Both the position numbers and the translations under genes were made by a program. From contig JAQSWC010000030.1 in assembly GCA_029266815.1 (NCBI GenBank), positions 1 through 9,695 of the forward strand: DNA of 9,695 nucleotides, in the 5' to 3' direction. Source of the DNA: Paucimonas sp. (GTDB lineage Bacteria; Pseudomonadota; Gammaproteobacteria; Burkholderiales; Burkholderiaceae_D). The number at the start of each line of letters is the position of its first letter. The stretch's first letter is position 1. Below are positions 1-5,871 of this stretch, piece after piece. The notes below the pieces were generated by a model, which saw only the letters and a program-made list of their open reading frames with translations, was not told the origin of the DNA and did no database searches.

Positions 1-358
1 CCGCTTTGGATGCTTTGCTCCAAAGCTGCATTACGCTTGCCCGAAGCGCTTGAAAATCGGATGTAGCCTCATCAATAGGTAATCCGGTCTGTGGCTTCGT
101 CGAGCCTGGCGGAAATGTTGAGCTGTTACCAAGGCTTAACCGACCTCGATTACCGTTAATCAATCCATTGGAGTTTTCAGGCTCTCTTGTCTCTGCCTGT
201 GCTGAATTCATTTCCGCAATGAAGAAGTGAAGCACTTTCGTTACACGATCCTTTCGTTCTTGACTCGGTATTTCTCCGGGAGAGGTAGTAGATGCACATT
301 GTTCCCATTCCTGAAGCACACTTGCTAAATTGCTTTCAACAAATTCAGACAAACGCAT
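1..358 (-). CDS. Sensor histidine kinase, N-terminal part (RsbRD-like domain), cut by the left edge
   Basis: The frame is open from an ATG at 358-356 to the left edge, giving 119 residues with no stop. It begins MRLSEFVESNLASVLQEWEQ and later has the segment DFQALRASVMQLWSKA. Both match my memory of the start and end of the RsbRD N-terminal domain of soluble bacterial sensor kinases, where a helix ending in EW is followed later by a YRALRASVLRLW-type helix. An in-frame TAG lies two codons before the ATG, so the start is well fixed, and an AGG sits five bases upstream. The middle of the domain (about residues 60-95) is rich in Asn, Gly, Ser and Pro and lacks the usual His-rich helix seen in the neighbouring kinase, so the domain looks altered. 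The kinase core would lie outside the window. It follows the 518-1639 kinase on the same strand after 159 bases. The kinase assignment is inferred from the N-domain only. Confidence 0.72.
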   Translation of the reverse strand, partial: MRLSEFVESNLASVLQEWEQCASTTSPGEIPSQERKDRVTKVLHFFIAEMNSAQAETREPENSNGLINGNRGRLSLGNSSTFPPGSTKPQTGLPIDEATSDFQALRASVMQLWSKASKA

Positions 359-495
359 GTTGGCCTATTCCCGGCTAGAACTCATTCTGCCGAATAAAAA
401 TATCTATTTCTGAAGTCTCCGTTGTAAGTTGAGCATGAAATTATCGGAAAGGTTCGTACTAACTCATATGAATGCTTTTTAGAGTGCATTTGAGA

Positions 496-519
496 AGGCG
501 GTAGTTTTGCCAACCGCCT
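496..519 (-). terminator. Hairpin at the kinase stop codon, weak terminator candidate
   Basis: Arms aggcggt (496-502) and accgcct (513-519) form a perfect 7-bp stem with a 10-base loop. The 3' arm (plus-strand sense) overlaps the TAG stop of the 518-1639 kinase. Read on the minus strand the sequence after the stem is TCTCAAATG, which lacks a T run, so intrinsic termination is doubtful. It may instead limit read-through or protect the transcript end. Confidence 0.3.
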
Positions 520-1639
520 ACGTGCTATCAGGAAGAGTGAAATAAAAACTTGTGCCGCTTCCAAACCGGCTTTCGACTGAAATAGTTCCACCGAGAGCCT
601 CCACAAAGGTTTTGCAGATCGTCAAGCCTAACCCGATATCGGTAGCTCGTTTGCCGTCGGTTTCGAACTTGTCGAATACGCGCGGCATGCGGTCTGCCGC
701 GATCCCAACCCCGTTATCGGTCACCTCACACCGGACAGTTTTTTCCCGATCCACTCGAGTGGCGGCAATCCTCACCTTGCCATTTGGGGTATGCCGAATG
801 GCATTTGCGATCAGGTTCTGAAATATCCTGCGCAACAGCGCGGCATCGGCACGGACTACCAAATCTTCCGGAATATCGTTCACCAGCCTGGTAGTGCCCA
901 CGCCAGCGACCGGATGCAAATCGTGAATCAGCGATTCCACCAGTGGCCATAAATCGAGGTGTCGATGTTCCAGCTTGAAACCCGATTCGGTCTCCATGTT
1001 GATGCTTTCCTGCAGCACCTTATTCACCTGAGCTGTGAGGTAGCCGATGTTTCTCTGCAGAGTATTTAATGCTCGGGTTGTGCGTTCGTTATCGTTATAG
1101 GGCGCCAGCTCTTTTTCGATTATGTGTGCGGTCAGCGCTACTGCGGTCAGAGGCGTACGCAGATCATGAGCAATGAACGCAAGGTAGTCCTCTCTGCGTT
1201 GCTGGGTATTAAGGGCTTGTTGCACCACGTAAGCTTCAATCGCGGCGCCGATTGCAGCATCCAGTGCGCCATTCAGGACGTGCACAGGGCGACCTTCCAT
1301 AGCGACCCCATGTTTTTCCGCTAGATCATGAATACAGTTGCGCAGGATATTGTATTCCTCGACCACCTCCTTTACTTCAAAGCCGTTTTCGAGGCGCTGC
1401 AATCCATGCGTTGACGACGAACCATGCGTGATGTGACCGCTCACCGAGCTGCCATCCTCCATCCGCAGCACGGCAATGAGTTCCTCAAGAAGTACGGGGA
1501 TATGATCATTTAATGTTGGAGTGTCCAGGTCTTTGGCGACTTCTATTTGCCGTGCCTTTGCGCGCCAATCCGTCAACAGCAGATCCTGATTGTTTTTAAT
1601 CAGGGCGGCCAGTTCCACAGTCGGGCTATGCTTGTTCAT
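518..1639 (-). CDS. Soluble sensor histidine kinase with RsbRD-type N-terminal domain
   Basis: This 373-residue protein has no membrane segment and should act in the cytosol, autophosphorylating on His and passing phosphate to an unseen response regulator. Residues about 8-145 form the RsbRD-like helical sensor domain, including the HGLQRLENGF and EEYNILRN segments typical of the family. The HisKA dimerisation helix carries the H-box AHDLRTPLTA with phospho-acceptor His158. The ATPase domain has the N-box NLIANAIRH (Asn275, Asn279), the G1 box DNGVGIA (Asp308) and the G2 box GLGLTICK (336-343), so all catalytic motifs are intact. The ATG at 1639-1637 has AAGG six bases upstream. No receiver domain or response regulator gene is adjacent. 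A second gene with the same type of N-terminus follows on the same strand. The kinase call is firm; the stimulus is unknown. Confidence 0.94.
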   Translation of the reverse strand: MNKHSPTVELAALIKNNQDLLLTDWRAKARQIEVAKDLDTPTLNDHIPVLLEELIAVLRMEDGSSVSGHITHGSSSTHGLQRLENGFEVKEVVEEYNILRNCIHDLAEKHGVAMEGRPVHVLNGALDAAIGAAIEAYVVQQALNTQQRREDYLAFIAHDLRTPLTAVALTAHIIEKELAPYNDNERTTRALNTLQRNIGYLTAQVNKVLQESINMETESGFKLEHRHLDLWPLVESLIHDLHPVAGVGTTRLVNDIPEDLVVRADAALLRRIFQNLIANAIRHTPNGKVRIAATRVDREKTVRCEVTDNGVGIAADRMPRVFDKFETDGKRATDIGLGLTICKTFVEALGGTISVESRFGSGTSFYFTLPDST

Positions 1640-1768
1640 TAAAGGCCTTGCCAGGAATTTAGTGAAACAGGAAATTTCCAGATAGGGATGGCAGGATGCA
1701 CGCCACCGTTAAATCTTTCCTTACAAGCAAATAGGACACACCTTCCAAAAGCGAGTTCGCGTCACTGG

Positions 1769-1799
1769 TGCAATTGCGGATGATGCATTGCATCAATTG
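1769..1799. promoter_or_regulatory. Cluster of short palindromes in a divergent intergenic region
   Basis: The region between the divergent genes at 1639 (minus) and 1870 (plus) contains the palindrome GCAATTGC (1770-1777), the 13-base perfect dyad GATGCATTGCATC (1782-1794, centred on T1788) and a further CAATTG (1794-1799). Such packing between divergent starts fits an operator for one or both genes. No known regulator consensus was recognised, so the role is inferred. Confidence 0.35.
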
Positions 1800-1812
1800 A
1801 TCCAACTCAACC

Positions 1813-1842
1813 TTGATTCAGCGCAATTAGCGAAACTTTATA
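1813..1842 (+). promoter_or_regulatory. Possible sigma-70-type promoter for the 1870 gene
   Basis: TTGATT at 1813-1818 is followed after 18 bases by TTTATA at 1837-1842, 27 bases before the ATG at 1870. Both hexamers are imperfect. The match is weak and rests on position and the AT-rich context. Confidence 0.25.
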
Positions 1843-1869
1843 AGTGAAAGCAGATGAAGAAGTTGAAGC

Positions 1870-2253
1870 ATGAAAAGCATTGAGACAATTTTCGATGAAT
1901 TGGATAAAAACGGCGACCTGAATGTTATTCGCTGCGATATAGCCGATCTCATAATTCAACAATTGGAACGCAGCAAGACGCTTAACAACGTCGCAGCGTT
2001 GTCACATCTTACTAACGCGGTAGGTACGTTGAACTTGAACGTCCATTCAAGTCGTCAACCCTCCACTGCCGGCCTTGAGATCTGCCTGAAGGATCTGCAA
2101 AAGGCGATTGAGACGATAGACCGCAATGAACGACGTTTCAACCTGCGTATCAAGCGCGTTGAACAAGTTACCTATGACATGCTGATTGAAGCCGTTCGGA
2201 CGATCAGGGAAATATCATCTTGTGACAGCGCCAATGATCAGCATGCCGCGTAG
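1870..2253 (+). CDS. Small helical protein of unknown function
   Basis: The gene encodes 127 residues. I do not recognise the family. The protein has no signal peptide, membrane segment or metal motif. It is rich in charged residues with regularly spaced Leu, Ile and Val, and the stretch from about residue 70 to 115 (LEICLKDLQKAIETIDRN, then VEQVTYDMLIEAVRTIREI) reads as long amphipathic helices, so it is probably an all-helical cytosolic protein that may oligomerise or bind a partner. Codon use resembles the neighbouring genes, which supports it being real. The ribosome site is weak (GAAGAAG about eight bases upstream). It is divergent from the 518-1639 kinase and shares a palindrome-rich intergenic region with it, so a regulatory link is possible but unproven. 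Confidence 0.7.
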   Translation: MKSIETIFDELDKNGDLNVIRCDIADLIIQQLERSKTLNNVAALSHLTNAVGTLNLNVHSSRQPSTAGLEICLKDLQKAIETIDRNERRFNLRIKRVEQVTYDMLIEAVRTIREISSCDSANDQHAA

Positions 2254-2322
2254 CGTCACGCCTGCCTGAAACCGGCTTTCATTCGAACTGCCGGCCTTGA
2301 GCGGAGGTATTGAGCGCTGGCG

Positions 2323-2562
2323 TCAGATATTGACCAAGCGTGTGGAAGCGGGCCGATCGGCAGGAAAGCACATGTCGAACACTGCTTCCTGTTCCACCGT
2401 CAGTGCCTGCGCGGAAAAAACGTCATCTTCCCACAATGCCTCAACCCGGCCGCAATGAGGGCAGTCGAGCCTTCCTGCACCCTGTTTCGCCATATTGATA
2501 TCACCGCGAAGGATGCGATAGGGACGGCGGCAAGTTATATTCGTACAGCGCCTGAATTGCAT
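2323..2562 (-). CDS. Small zinc-ribbon-like protein of unknown function
   Basis: The open frame extends upstream to 2961, but I place the start at the ATG 2562-2560, giving 79 residues. GAGGAG lies three bases before this ATG. The upstream part of the frame is AT-rich, does not read like a folded protein and contains a strong inverted repeat. From this start the protein begins MQFRRCTNITCRRPYRI and continues to LDCPHCGR: Cys6, Cys11, Cys34 and Cys37 form a C-x4-C ... C-x2-C set typical of a four-cysteine zinc ribbon. The remainder (ALTVEQEAVFD) is a short acidic helix. I recall similar small proteins with an N-terminal RRC motif in Burkholderiales, without a known function. Zinc binding is inferred from cysteine spacing; a nucleic-acid or protein-binding role is possible. 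It converges with the 1870-2253 gene. Confidence 0.68.
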   Translation of the reverse strand: MQFRRCTNITCRRPYRILRGDINMAKQGAGRLDCPHCGRVEALWEDDVFSAQALTVEQEAVFDMCFPADRPASTRLVNI

Positions 2563-2592
2563 AGTCTCCTCATAGCAACGATCAAACTCTTC

Positions 2593-2618
2593 ATACAATT
2601 TACAGAAAGCAATTGTAT
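2593..2618. promoter_or_regulatory. Perfect 8-bp inverted repeat upstream of the zinc-ribbon gene
   Basis: ATACAATT (2593-2600) and AATTGTAT (2611-2618) are exact reverse complements separated by 10 bases. The dyad lies 31-56 bases upstream of the ATG at 2562, where an operator overlapping a promoter would be expected. It falls inside the longer open frame, which is one reason for preferring the short start. Which regulator would bind is unknown. Confidence 0.42.
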
Positions 2619-2911
2619 AAATCCTGCGGGCGAGGAAATGCAGAAAATCAATATTTTTGATTAGCCTCAAGCCTCCATATTTAAAAAAAACCACGCCCTG
2701 ACCATTCCTGCCGTATCTCGCATTGAGGCCTCTGCCTGTCAGCTCCAATGCTGAATGTCTTCTCTGCCTTTCACTATAAAACGCGATTGCTGGCCAAGGT
2801 TCTGCGGTGCGCGAGCGATGGAAAAACTGTGCCTCGATAGGGGCACGAAGTCCTACCGGCTTTGATCTTGCCGATTTTGGAAGCAATTTGAAAAAAAATA
2901 AGTCGAACCGG

Positions 2912-2932
2912 AATAGAAAATTATTTTCTATT
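2912..2932. promoter_or_regulatory. Perfect 21-base AT-rich palindrome
   Basis: AATAGAAAAT (2912-2921) and ATTTTCTATT (2923-2932) are exact reverse complements around T2922. A perfect dyad of this length is unlikely to be chance. It lies between the divergent zinc-ribbon (minus) and lipoprotein (plus) genes. An operator is the simplest reading. It does not match the Fur or LexA consensus as I know them. Confidence 0.42.
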
Positions 2933-3130
2933 TCAGGGTGGGCAAACACAATGCGGTTCATCGCCTTTCATCAATTCAGGGAAGATCATGCATAAGCGAT
3001 TGCTACCACCGTGCTTTAGAGTGATGTGGGTGTCCTGGGCGCGTGCGGGTCTTGATGCTGAAGAGCCCGCCTCGGCTGTCGCGCTTAATTTGCGCGCCAT
3101 TTCCACTCTAGTCGCTTGAGCCAAACCGGC

Positions 3131-3634
3131 ATGGCTTTCCTCTTCAATCTGAAGCCGTACAAACGTGCTTTCTTTCCGATACGTATAGCGTCATGCATCA
3201 TGGCCACGGGCCTACTCGCAGGCTGTGTGGATGGAGCAAAATCCGTCCGTGAAGCCGGTGATCTTCGGAAGGTACCAATTGGCGCAACCAGGCAAGCCGC
3301 ACAGACGGACAGTATGGCCCCGACGACCTCACGTCCTGCCGAGGCGGCAAAGCCAGTCGCATCGTTTCCTCCTGATGCTGCGTCAAACAAGGACGTTACG
3401 GGCCCCAATGCCATCAATAAATTGCGTCAGCGCGTAGCGCAACTGAACAGGGAACGCCAACGCACGTGGAAGAAATACTTGCGCATGTCGCGCAAGGCCG
3501 CACGCGGGATCGTGACCGAACATGAGCTGGAAGCAGTTCGTTGGCGGATGGATCTGATCCATTCAGAACTCAACGACGCTAGAGAACAGCTTCATTGGCA
3601 TGAGTCGGCCCGCATAGAATTTGCCAAACGATGA
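3131..3634 (+). CDS. Predicted lipoprotein with a C-terminal helical segment
   Basis: From the ATG at 3131 the protein has 167 residues. The N-terminus has basic residues (KPYKR), a hydrophobic stretch and the lipobox LAGC, with Cys32 as the predicted lipidation site, so it should be exported and anchored in the inner or outer membrane. Asp follows two residues after the Cys (CVD), not directly at position +2, so inner-membrane retention is not indicated. Residues about 33-90 are a Pro/Ala/Thr-rich linker. Residues about 95-165 are highly charged and likely helical or coiled coil (KLRQRVAQLNRERQRTWKKY, then ELEAVRWRMDLIHSELNDA). An in-frame TTG at 3116 is an alternative start; neither has a good ribosome site. 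No family was recognised. Flanking genes point the other way, so it is probably transcribed alone. Confidence 0.75.
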   Translation: MAFLFNLKPYKRAFFPIRIASCIMATGLLAGCVDGAKSVREAGDLRKVPIGATRQAAQTDSMAPTTSRPAEAAKPVASFPPDAASNKDVTGPNAINKLRQRVAQLNRERQRTWKKYLRMSRKAARGIVTEHELEAVRWRMDLIHSELNDAREQLHWHESARIEFAKR

Positions 3635-3723
3635 GCGGACATCCGGGTTGCCAATACCACTCTCCCCTTCGCGTCAGCTAAAAGCCCATTCGAAAACGTC
3701 GAAAATACAAGCAGGAAAAGAAA

Positions 3724-3766
3724 AAGCACTTCATCTCCTTCAGTAGGATCAGGTGCTTATTTCTCT
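3724..3766 (+). terminator. Probable intrinsic terminator of the lipoprotein gene
   Basis: AAGCACTTCATC (3724-3735) pairs with GATCAGGTGCTT (3747-3758) over twelve positions with one T-G wobble and one C-C mismatch. The plus strand continues ATTTCTCT, a moderately T-rich tail. It lies about 90 bases after the lipoprotein stop and points away from it. Confidence 0.45.
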
Positions 3767-3882
3767 AGCAGAGTGAGTGCATCCGCCTACTCCGGCATCG
3801 TCAGGTGGCACCGTAGCCGCCTAGCGCCTAGTTCACGGAGACGATGGCGCATGGCTTGAATTTGCAAAAGAAGATTTGCGAT

Positions 3883-3939
3883 CAGAAAAACCAAAGAGGC
3901 CGGCAGTCACTTCTCTTCAAAAGCGATGCCGACCCTTTT
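3883..3939 (-). terminator. Probable intrinsic terminator of the TauE-family gene
   Basis: On the minus strand AAAAGGGTCGGCA (3939-3927) pairs with TGCCGGCCTCTTT (3905-3893) over thirteen positions, with one wobble and two mismatches, and is followed by GGTTTTTCT. This is a good rho-independent terminator 21 bases after the TGA at 3960. Its arms resemble those of the hairpin repeats at 5823-5871 and 9160-9208, although its loop differs. Confidence 0.6.
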
Positions 3940-3959
3940 AGTTCTCCGCGCCTCTGGAT

Positions 3960-4937
3960 TCAGGCGAGAAATGACTTGTACAGATTGTAGATGCTCACCA
4001 GCGAAATCAATGTACCGACCATGATCAACAGCGTGCGGGCGTGAAGACGCTTGCATAGATAAGCGGCAAAGGGCGCAGCAAACAAACCGCCCAGAACCAG
4101 ACCGGCCACAATAGGCCAAGGCCCCTCGCCCACCAGCACGGCAAAGGCAATCGCACTTGAAAACGTCAGGAAGAATTCCGCGAAATTGACAGTGCCTATC
4201 GTTGCTCTCGGATCGTGCCCGGAGCCGACCAATGTGGTGGTGACGACCGGACCCCAACCGCCGCCGCCCACTGAATCGACAAAGCCCCCGAACAAGGCCA
4301 GCTTGGCGACATGTTTCGGCGCATGCGTGGCTTTTTTCAATTTACGGAACACCTTGCTGATGATGTAGATACCCATGAGCAGCAGGTAAACAGAGATGTA
4401 GGGCTTGAGTATTTTCCCGTCTATGCTCGACAACAGAAACGCGCCCAGGACAGCACCGGCAATACCCGGAAGCAGCAATCTCAGGAACAAAGATTTATTC
4501 ACATTCCCGAGCTTGACGTGAGAGACACCCGACACCCCGGTCGTAAACACTTCGGCGATATGCACGCTGGCGCTGGCCACTGCAGGGCTGACGCCGGTAG
4601 CCAGGAGAAACGAGGTGGACGTTATGCCATAGGCCATCCCCAAGGCGCCATCAATGACTTGTGCAAGCAGGCCCACGGCGACAGCGGTCCAGAAGATCTT
4701 GCTTTGCAAGGTTTCCAGAACCAGCTGCTCGGCGCCCAGTACACCGTTCTCGGAAAAAAGCCGCGTGACGAGGTAAATCACCGCCCCGAGCAGCATGAAA
4801 ATGGCAAGCCACATCGCAATGCGCAGAATCGGGTGTGCGCCCGGGTGCAATGTGCTCTCTTCAATAGGAGGGATACCGAGTTCTCGATGCTCGGCGTTGA
4901 CCGGGTTGTCGCTTAAATCTAGGTCACGAAATTTCAA
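3960..4937 (-). CDS. TauE/SafE-family membrane transporter (sulfite/sulfonate-exporter type)
   Basis: The 325-residue protein is an integral inner-membrane protein of the TauE/SafE (PF01925) family, whose members are linked to export of sulfite, sulfoacetate or related anions. Both conserved repeat signatures are visible: GALGMAYGITSTSFLLATG (97-115) with the following ASASVHIAEV, and GGFVDSVGGGGWGPVVTTT (217-235). About eight or nine hydrophobic segments lie at roughly 37-59, 82-115, 117-137, 152-172, 178-196, 211-236, 250-271, 275-296 and 302-322; the first precedes the core fold. The start is a TTG at 4937-4935. AGGAG lies six bases upstream, an in-frame TAA directly precedes it, and the next Met is residue 42 inside the first membrane segment. 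No sulfur-metabolism gene is adjacent, so the substrate is not shown by context. Confidence 0.94.
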   Translation of the reverse strand: MKFRDLDLSDNPVNAEHRELGIPPIEESTLHPGAHPILRIAMWLAIFMLLGAVIYLVTRLFSENGVLGAEQLVLETLQSKIFWTAVAVGLLAQVIDGALGMAYGITSTSFLLATGVSPAVASASVHIAEVFTTGVSGVSHVKLGNVNKSLFLRLLLPGIAGAVLGAFLLSSIDGKILKPYISVYLLLMGIYIISKVFRKLKKATHAPKHVAKLALFGGFVDSVGGGGWGPVVTTTLVGSGHDPRATIGTVNFAEFFLTFSSAIAFAVLVGEGPWPIVAGLVLGGLFAAPFAAYLCKRLHARTLLIMVGTLISLVSIYNLYKSFLA

Positions 4938-4940
4938 TTA

Positions 4941-5307
4941 CTGCTCCTGCACCAGCCCGAGGGACTCAAAGCGATGGAGGGTAATTGAGCGAATGTAAAG
5001 TTGAAAGAACAGTTTCCTCATATCCATATAGCCGGAATGCATAGTTGCAGTACCGAAATGTTCTGAGGTTTTCGTGCTCAGGGAAAAGAGCTTGATCTTG
5101 CCTTTTGGCTTTGGTGCGATCAAAAGGCAGAACCAGATTCTGCGCGTTCCCGTGACACAGAGTCCGCTTTTAAACGTGGTCTGTGCCTTATAACCTGTTC
5201 CCTATACTCATTATGTGAGATGGGCCAGTGGTGACAATTTGTACGCGTTCCTAAAGAAAAACAGGTGAAAAGCCGTCTTTAAATGGCAGACAATGCCGAG
5301 GATGGCC
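4941..5307. other. Divergent intergenic region upstream of the TauE-family gene and the 5308 gene
   Basis: About 370 bases without a convincing gene. A minus-strand open frame (5123-4938, 61 codons, TTG start, no ribosome site) ends in a TAA directly before the transporter's TTG and is probably leader rather than gene. The stretch holds two overlapping hairpins (5099-5143), an inverted repeat CACAGA (5156-5161) with TCTGTG (5180-5185), and possible plus-strand -10 elements TATAAC (5189-5194) and TATACT (5203-5208) without a clear -35. Confidence 0.45.
5099..5143 (-). promoter_or_regulatory. Overlapping, mutually exclusive hairpins in the leader of the TauE-family gene
   Basis: TGCCTTTTG (5099-5107) and CAAAAGGCA (5121-5129) form a perfect 9-bp stem with a 13-base loop. 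GCAGAA (5127-5132) and TTCTGC (5138-5143) form a perfect 6-bp stem with a 5-base loop. Bases 5127-5129 belong to both, so both cannot form fully at once. They lie 160-205 bases upstream of the transporter start. No T run follows immediately, so a terminator/antiterminator is not shown. Confidence 0.33.
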
Positions 5308-5781
5308 ATGAAGATCGACACATCCAGCACCAATCAGCCCGTGCCAAGCGTACCAACGAAACGGGTCGAGACCCAAACCGCCCAACGTGCCTGGGTCGGC
5401 AACCTTCGGCCAGACGCCTTGGACATGCCCGAGCCGGCGCCGGCTTCCTTCGTGGTTTCGCTGTCGAATGCCGTCATTGCGGCGACCCAGGCGGATCCCG
5501 TCGCAACCTCGCCTACAACTTTGCAGACCATTGCCGATGCGAGCGATACGGCGCAAAACAATCCGAAGTTGATGCTGCTGATCCTAATGATCGAAAAGCT
5601 GAGCGGCAAGCCCGTGCGCCTTGCTTCGCTTGATCTGGACGTCACCGATGGCAAGCCATGCCTTCCCGATCCTTCCTTCTGCAGGATAAGCACGCTAGCC
5701 GATACGGCGTCGGCGCCGCATGTGGGATTCGGCATCGAGACTGACGTCTGCGGCCCGCAGAAAATCGACGTGAAGGCTTAG
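5308..5781 (+). CDS. Conserved-looking protein of unknown function
   Basis: Three in-frame ATGs lie close together (5293, 5302, 5308). I choose 5308 because GAGG at 5297-5300 sits seven bases before it, giving 157 residues starting MKIDTSSTNQ. There is no signal peptide or clear membrane segment. The N-terminal half is Pro/Ala/Thr-rich and probably flexible. Residues about 85-103 (NPKLMLLILMIEKLSGKPV) form a hydrophobic helix that resembles a motif I recall from uncharacterised proteobacterial proteins starting MKI.SSS and carrying a PKLxLLKxLIEKxxG segment. Two cysteine-containing segments follow (GKPCLPDPSFC and DVCG). Function is unknown. It stands alone on the plus strand, convergent with the PAS-GGDEF-EAL gene. 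Confidence 0.7.
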   Translation: MKIDTSSTNQPVPSVPTKRVETQTAQRAWVGNLRPDALDMPEPAPASFVVSLSNAVIAATQADPVATSPTTLQTIADASDTAQNNPKLMLLILMIEKLSGKPVRLASLDLDVTDGKPCLPDPSFCRISTLADTASAPHVGFGIETDVCGPQKIDVKA

Positions 5782-5822
5782 ATCCAGGACCGTGCCCGAG
5801 CGCCGGTTGGAAGCGGGATCAA

Positions 5823-5871
5823 CAATTAAAGAGGCCAGCATCAAATAAAAGAATACGAGGCTGCCCCCTTT
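5823..5871. repeat. Dispersed hairpin repeat, copy B
   Basis: This stretch begins caattaaagaggccagcatc and ends ctgccccctttc-like. It is about 80% identical to 9160-9208 in the same orientation, allowing one gap and one extra C. Its ends pair: AAAGAGGCCAGC (5828-5839) against GCTGCCCCCTTT (5860-5871), with one mismatch and one wobble. It lies 42 bases after the 5308-5781 gene, where it could also act as a weak terminator. Confidence 0.55.

Larger units (their letters stand above)
2563..3130. other. AT-rich gene-free stretch with two dyads and a hairpin
   Basis: I find no convincing gene between the zinc-ribbon start and the lipoprotein start. Open frames here (2563-2961 and 2933-3124 minus, 2807-2995 plus) have no ribosome site and protein-unlike composition. 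The stretch holds A/T runs (2685-2692, 2891-2898), the dyads at 2593-2618 and 2912-2932, and a GC-rich hairpin at 3045-3070 (GCGGGTCTT against AAGAGCCCGC with one bulged base) without a T tract. It should carry the promoters of both flanking divergent genes, but no clear hexamer pair was found. Confidence 0.5.
3635..3959. other. Convergent intergenic region with two terminators and no gene
   Basis: This 325-base stretch between the ends of the lipoprotein (plus) and the TauE-family gene (minus) holds a terminator candidate for each strand, listed separately at 3724-3766 and 3883-3939. Between them (about 3767-3882) I see no open frame with coding character and no further structure. Confidence 0.5.

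Noticed and set aside
2272..2294. Hairpin CCGGC ... GCCGG between convergent genes
   Set aside because: Only five pairs and no T tract on either strand; too weak to call a terminator.
2563..2961. N-terminal extension of the zinc-ribbon frame
   Set aside because: AT-rich, lacks a ribosome site at 2961, contains two perfect dyads and reads unlike a folded domain. The ATG at 2562 has a strong ribosome site.
2933..3124. 63-codon minus-strand frame
   Set aside because: No ribosome site, overlaps the likely lipoprotein promoter region, and shows no motif.
4311..4916. 201-codon plus-strand open frame
   Set aside because: Antisense to the TauE-family gene; its composition is not protein-like and it has no ribosome site.
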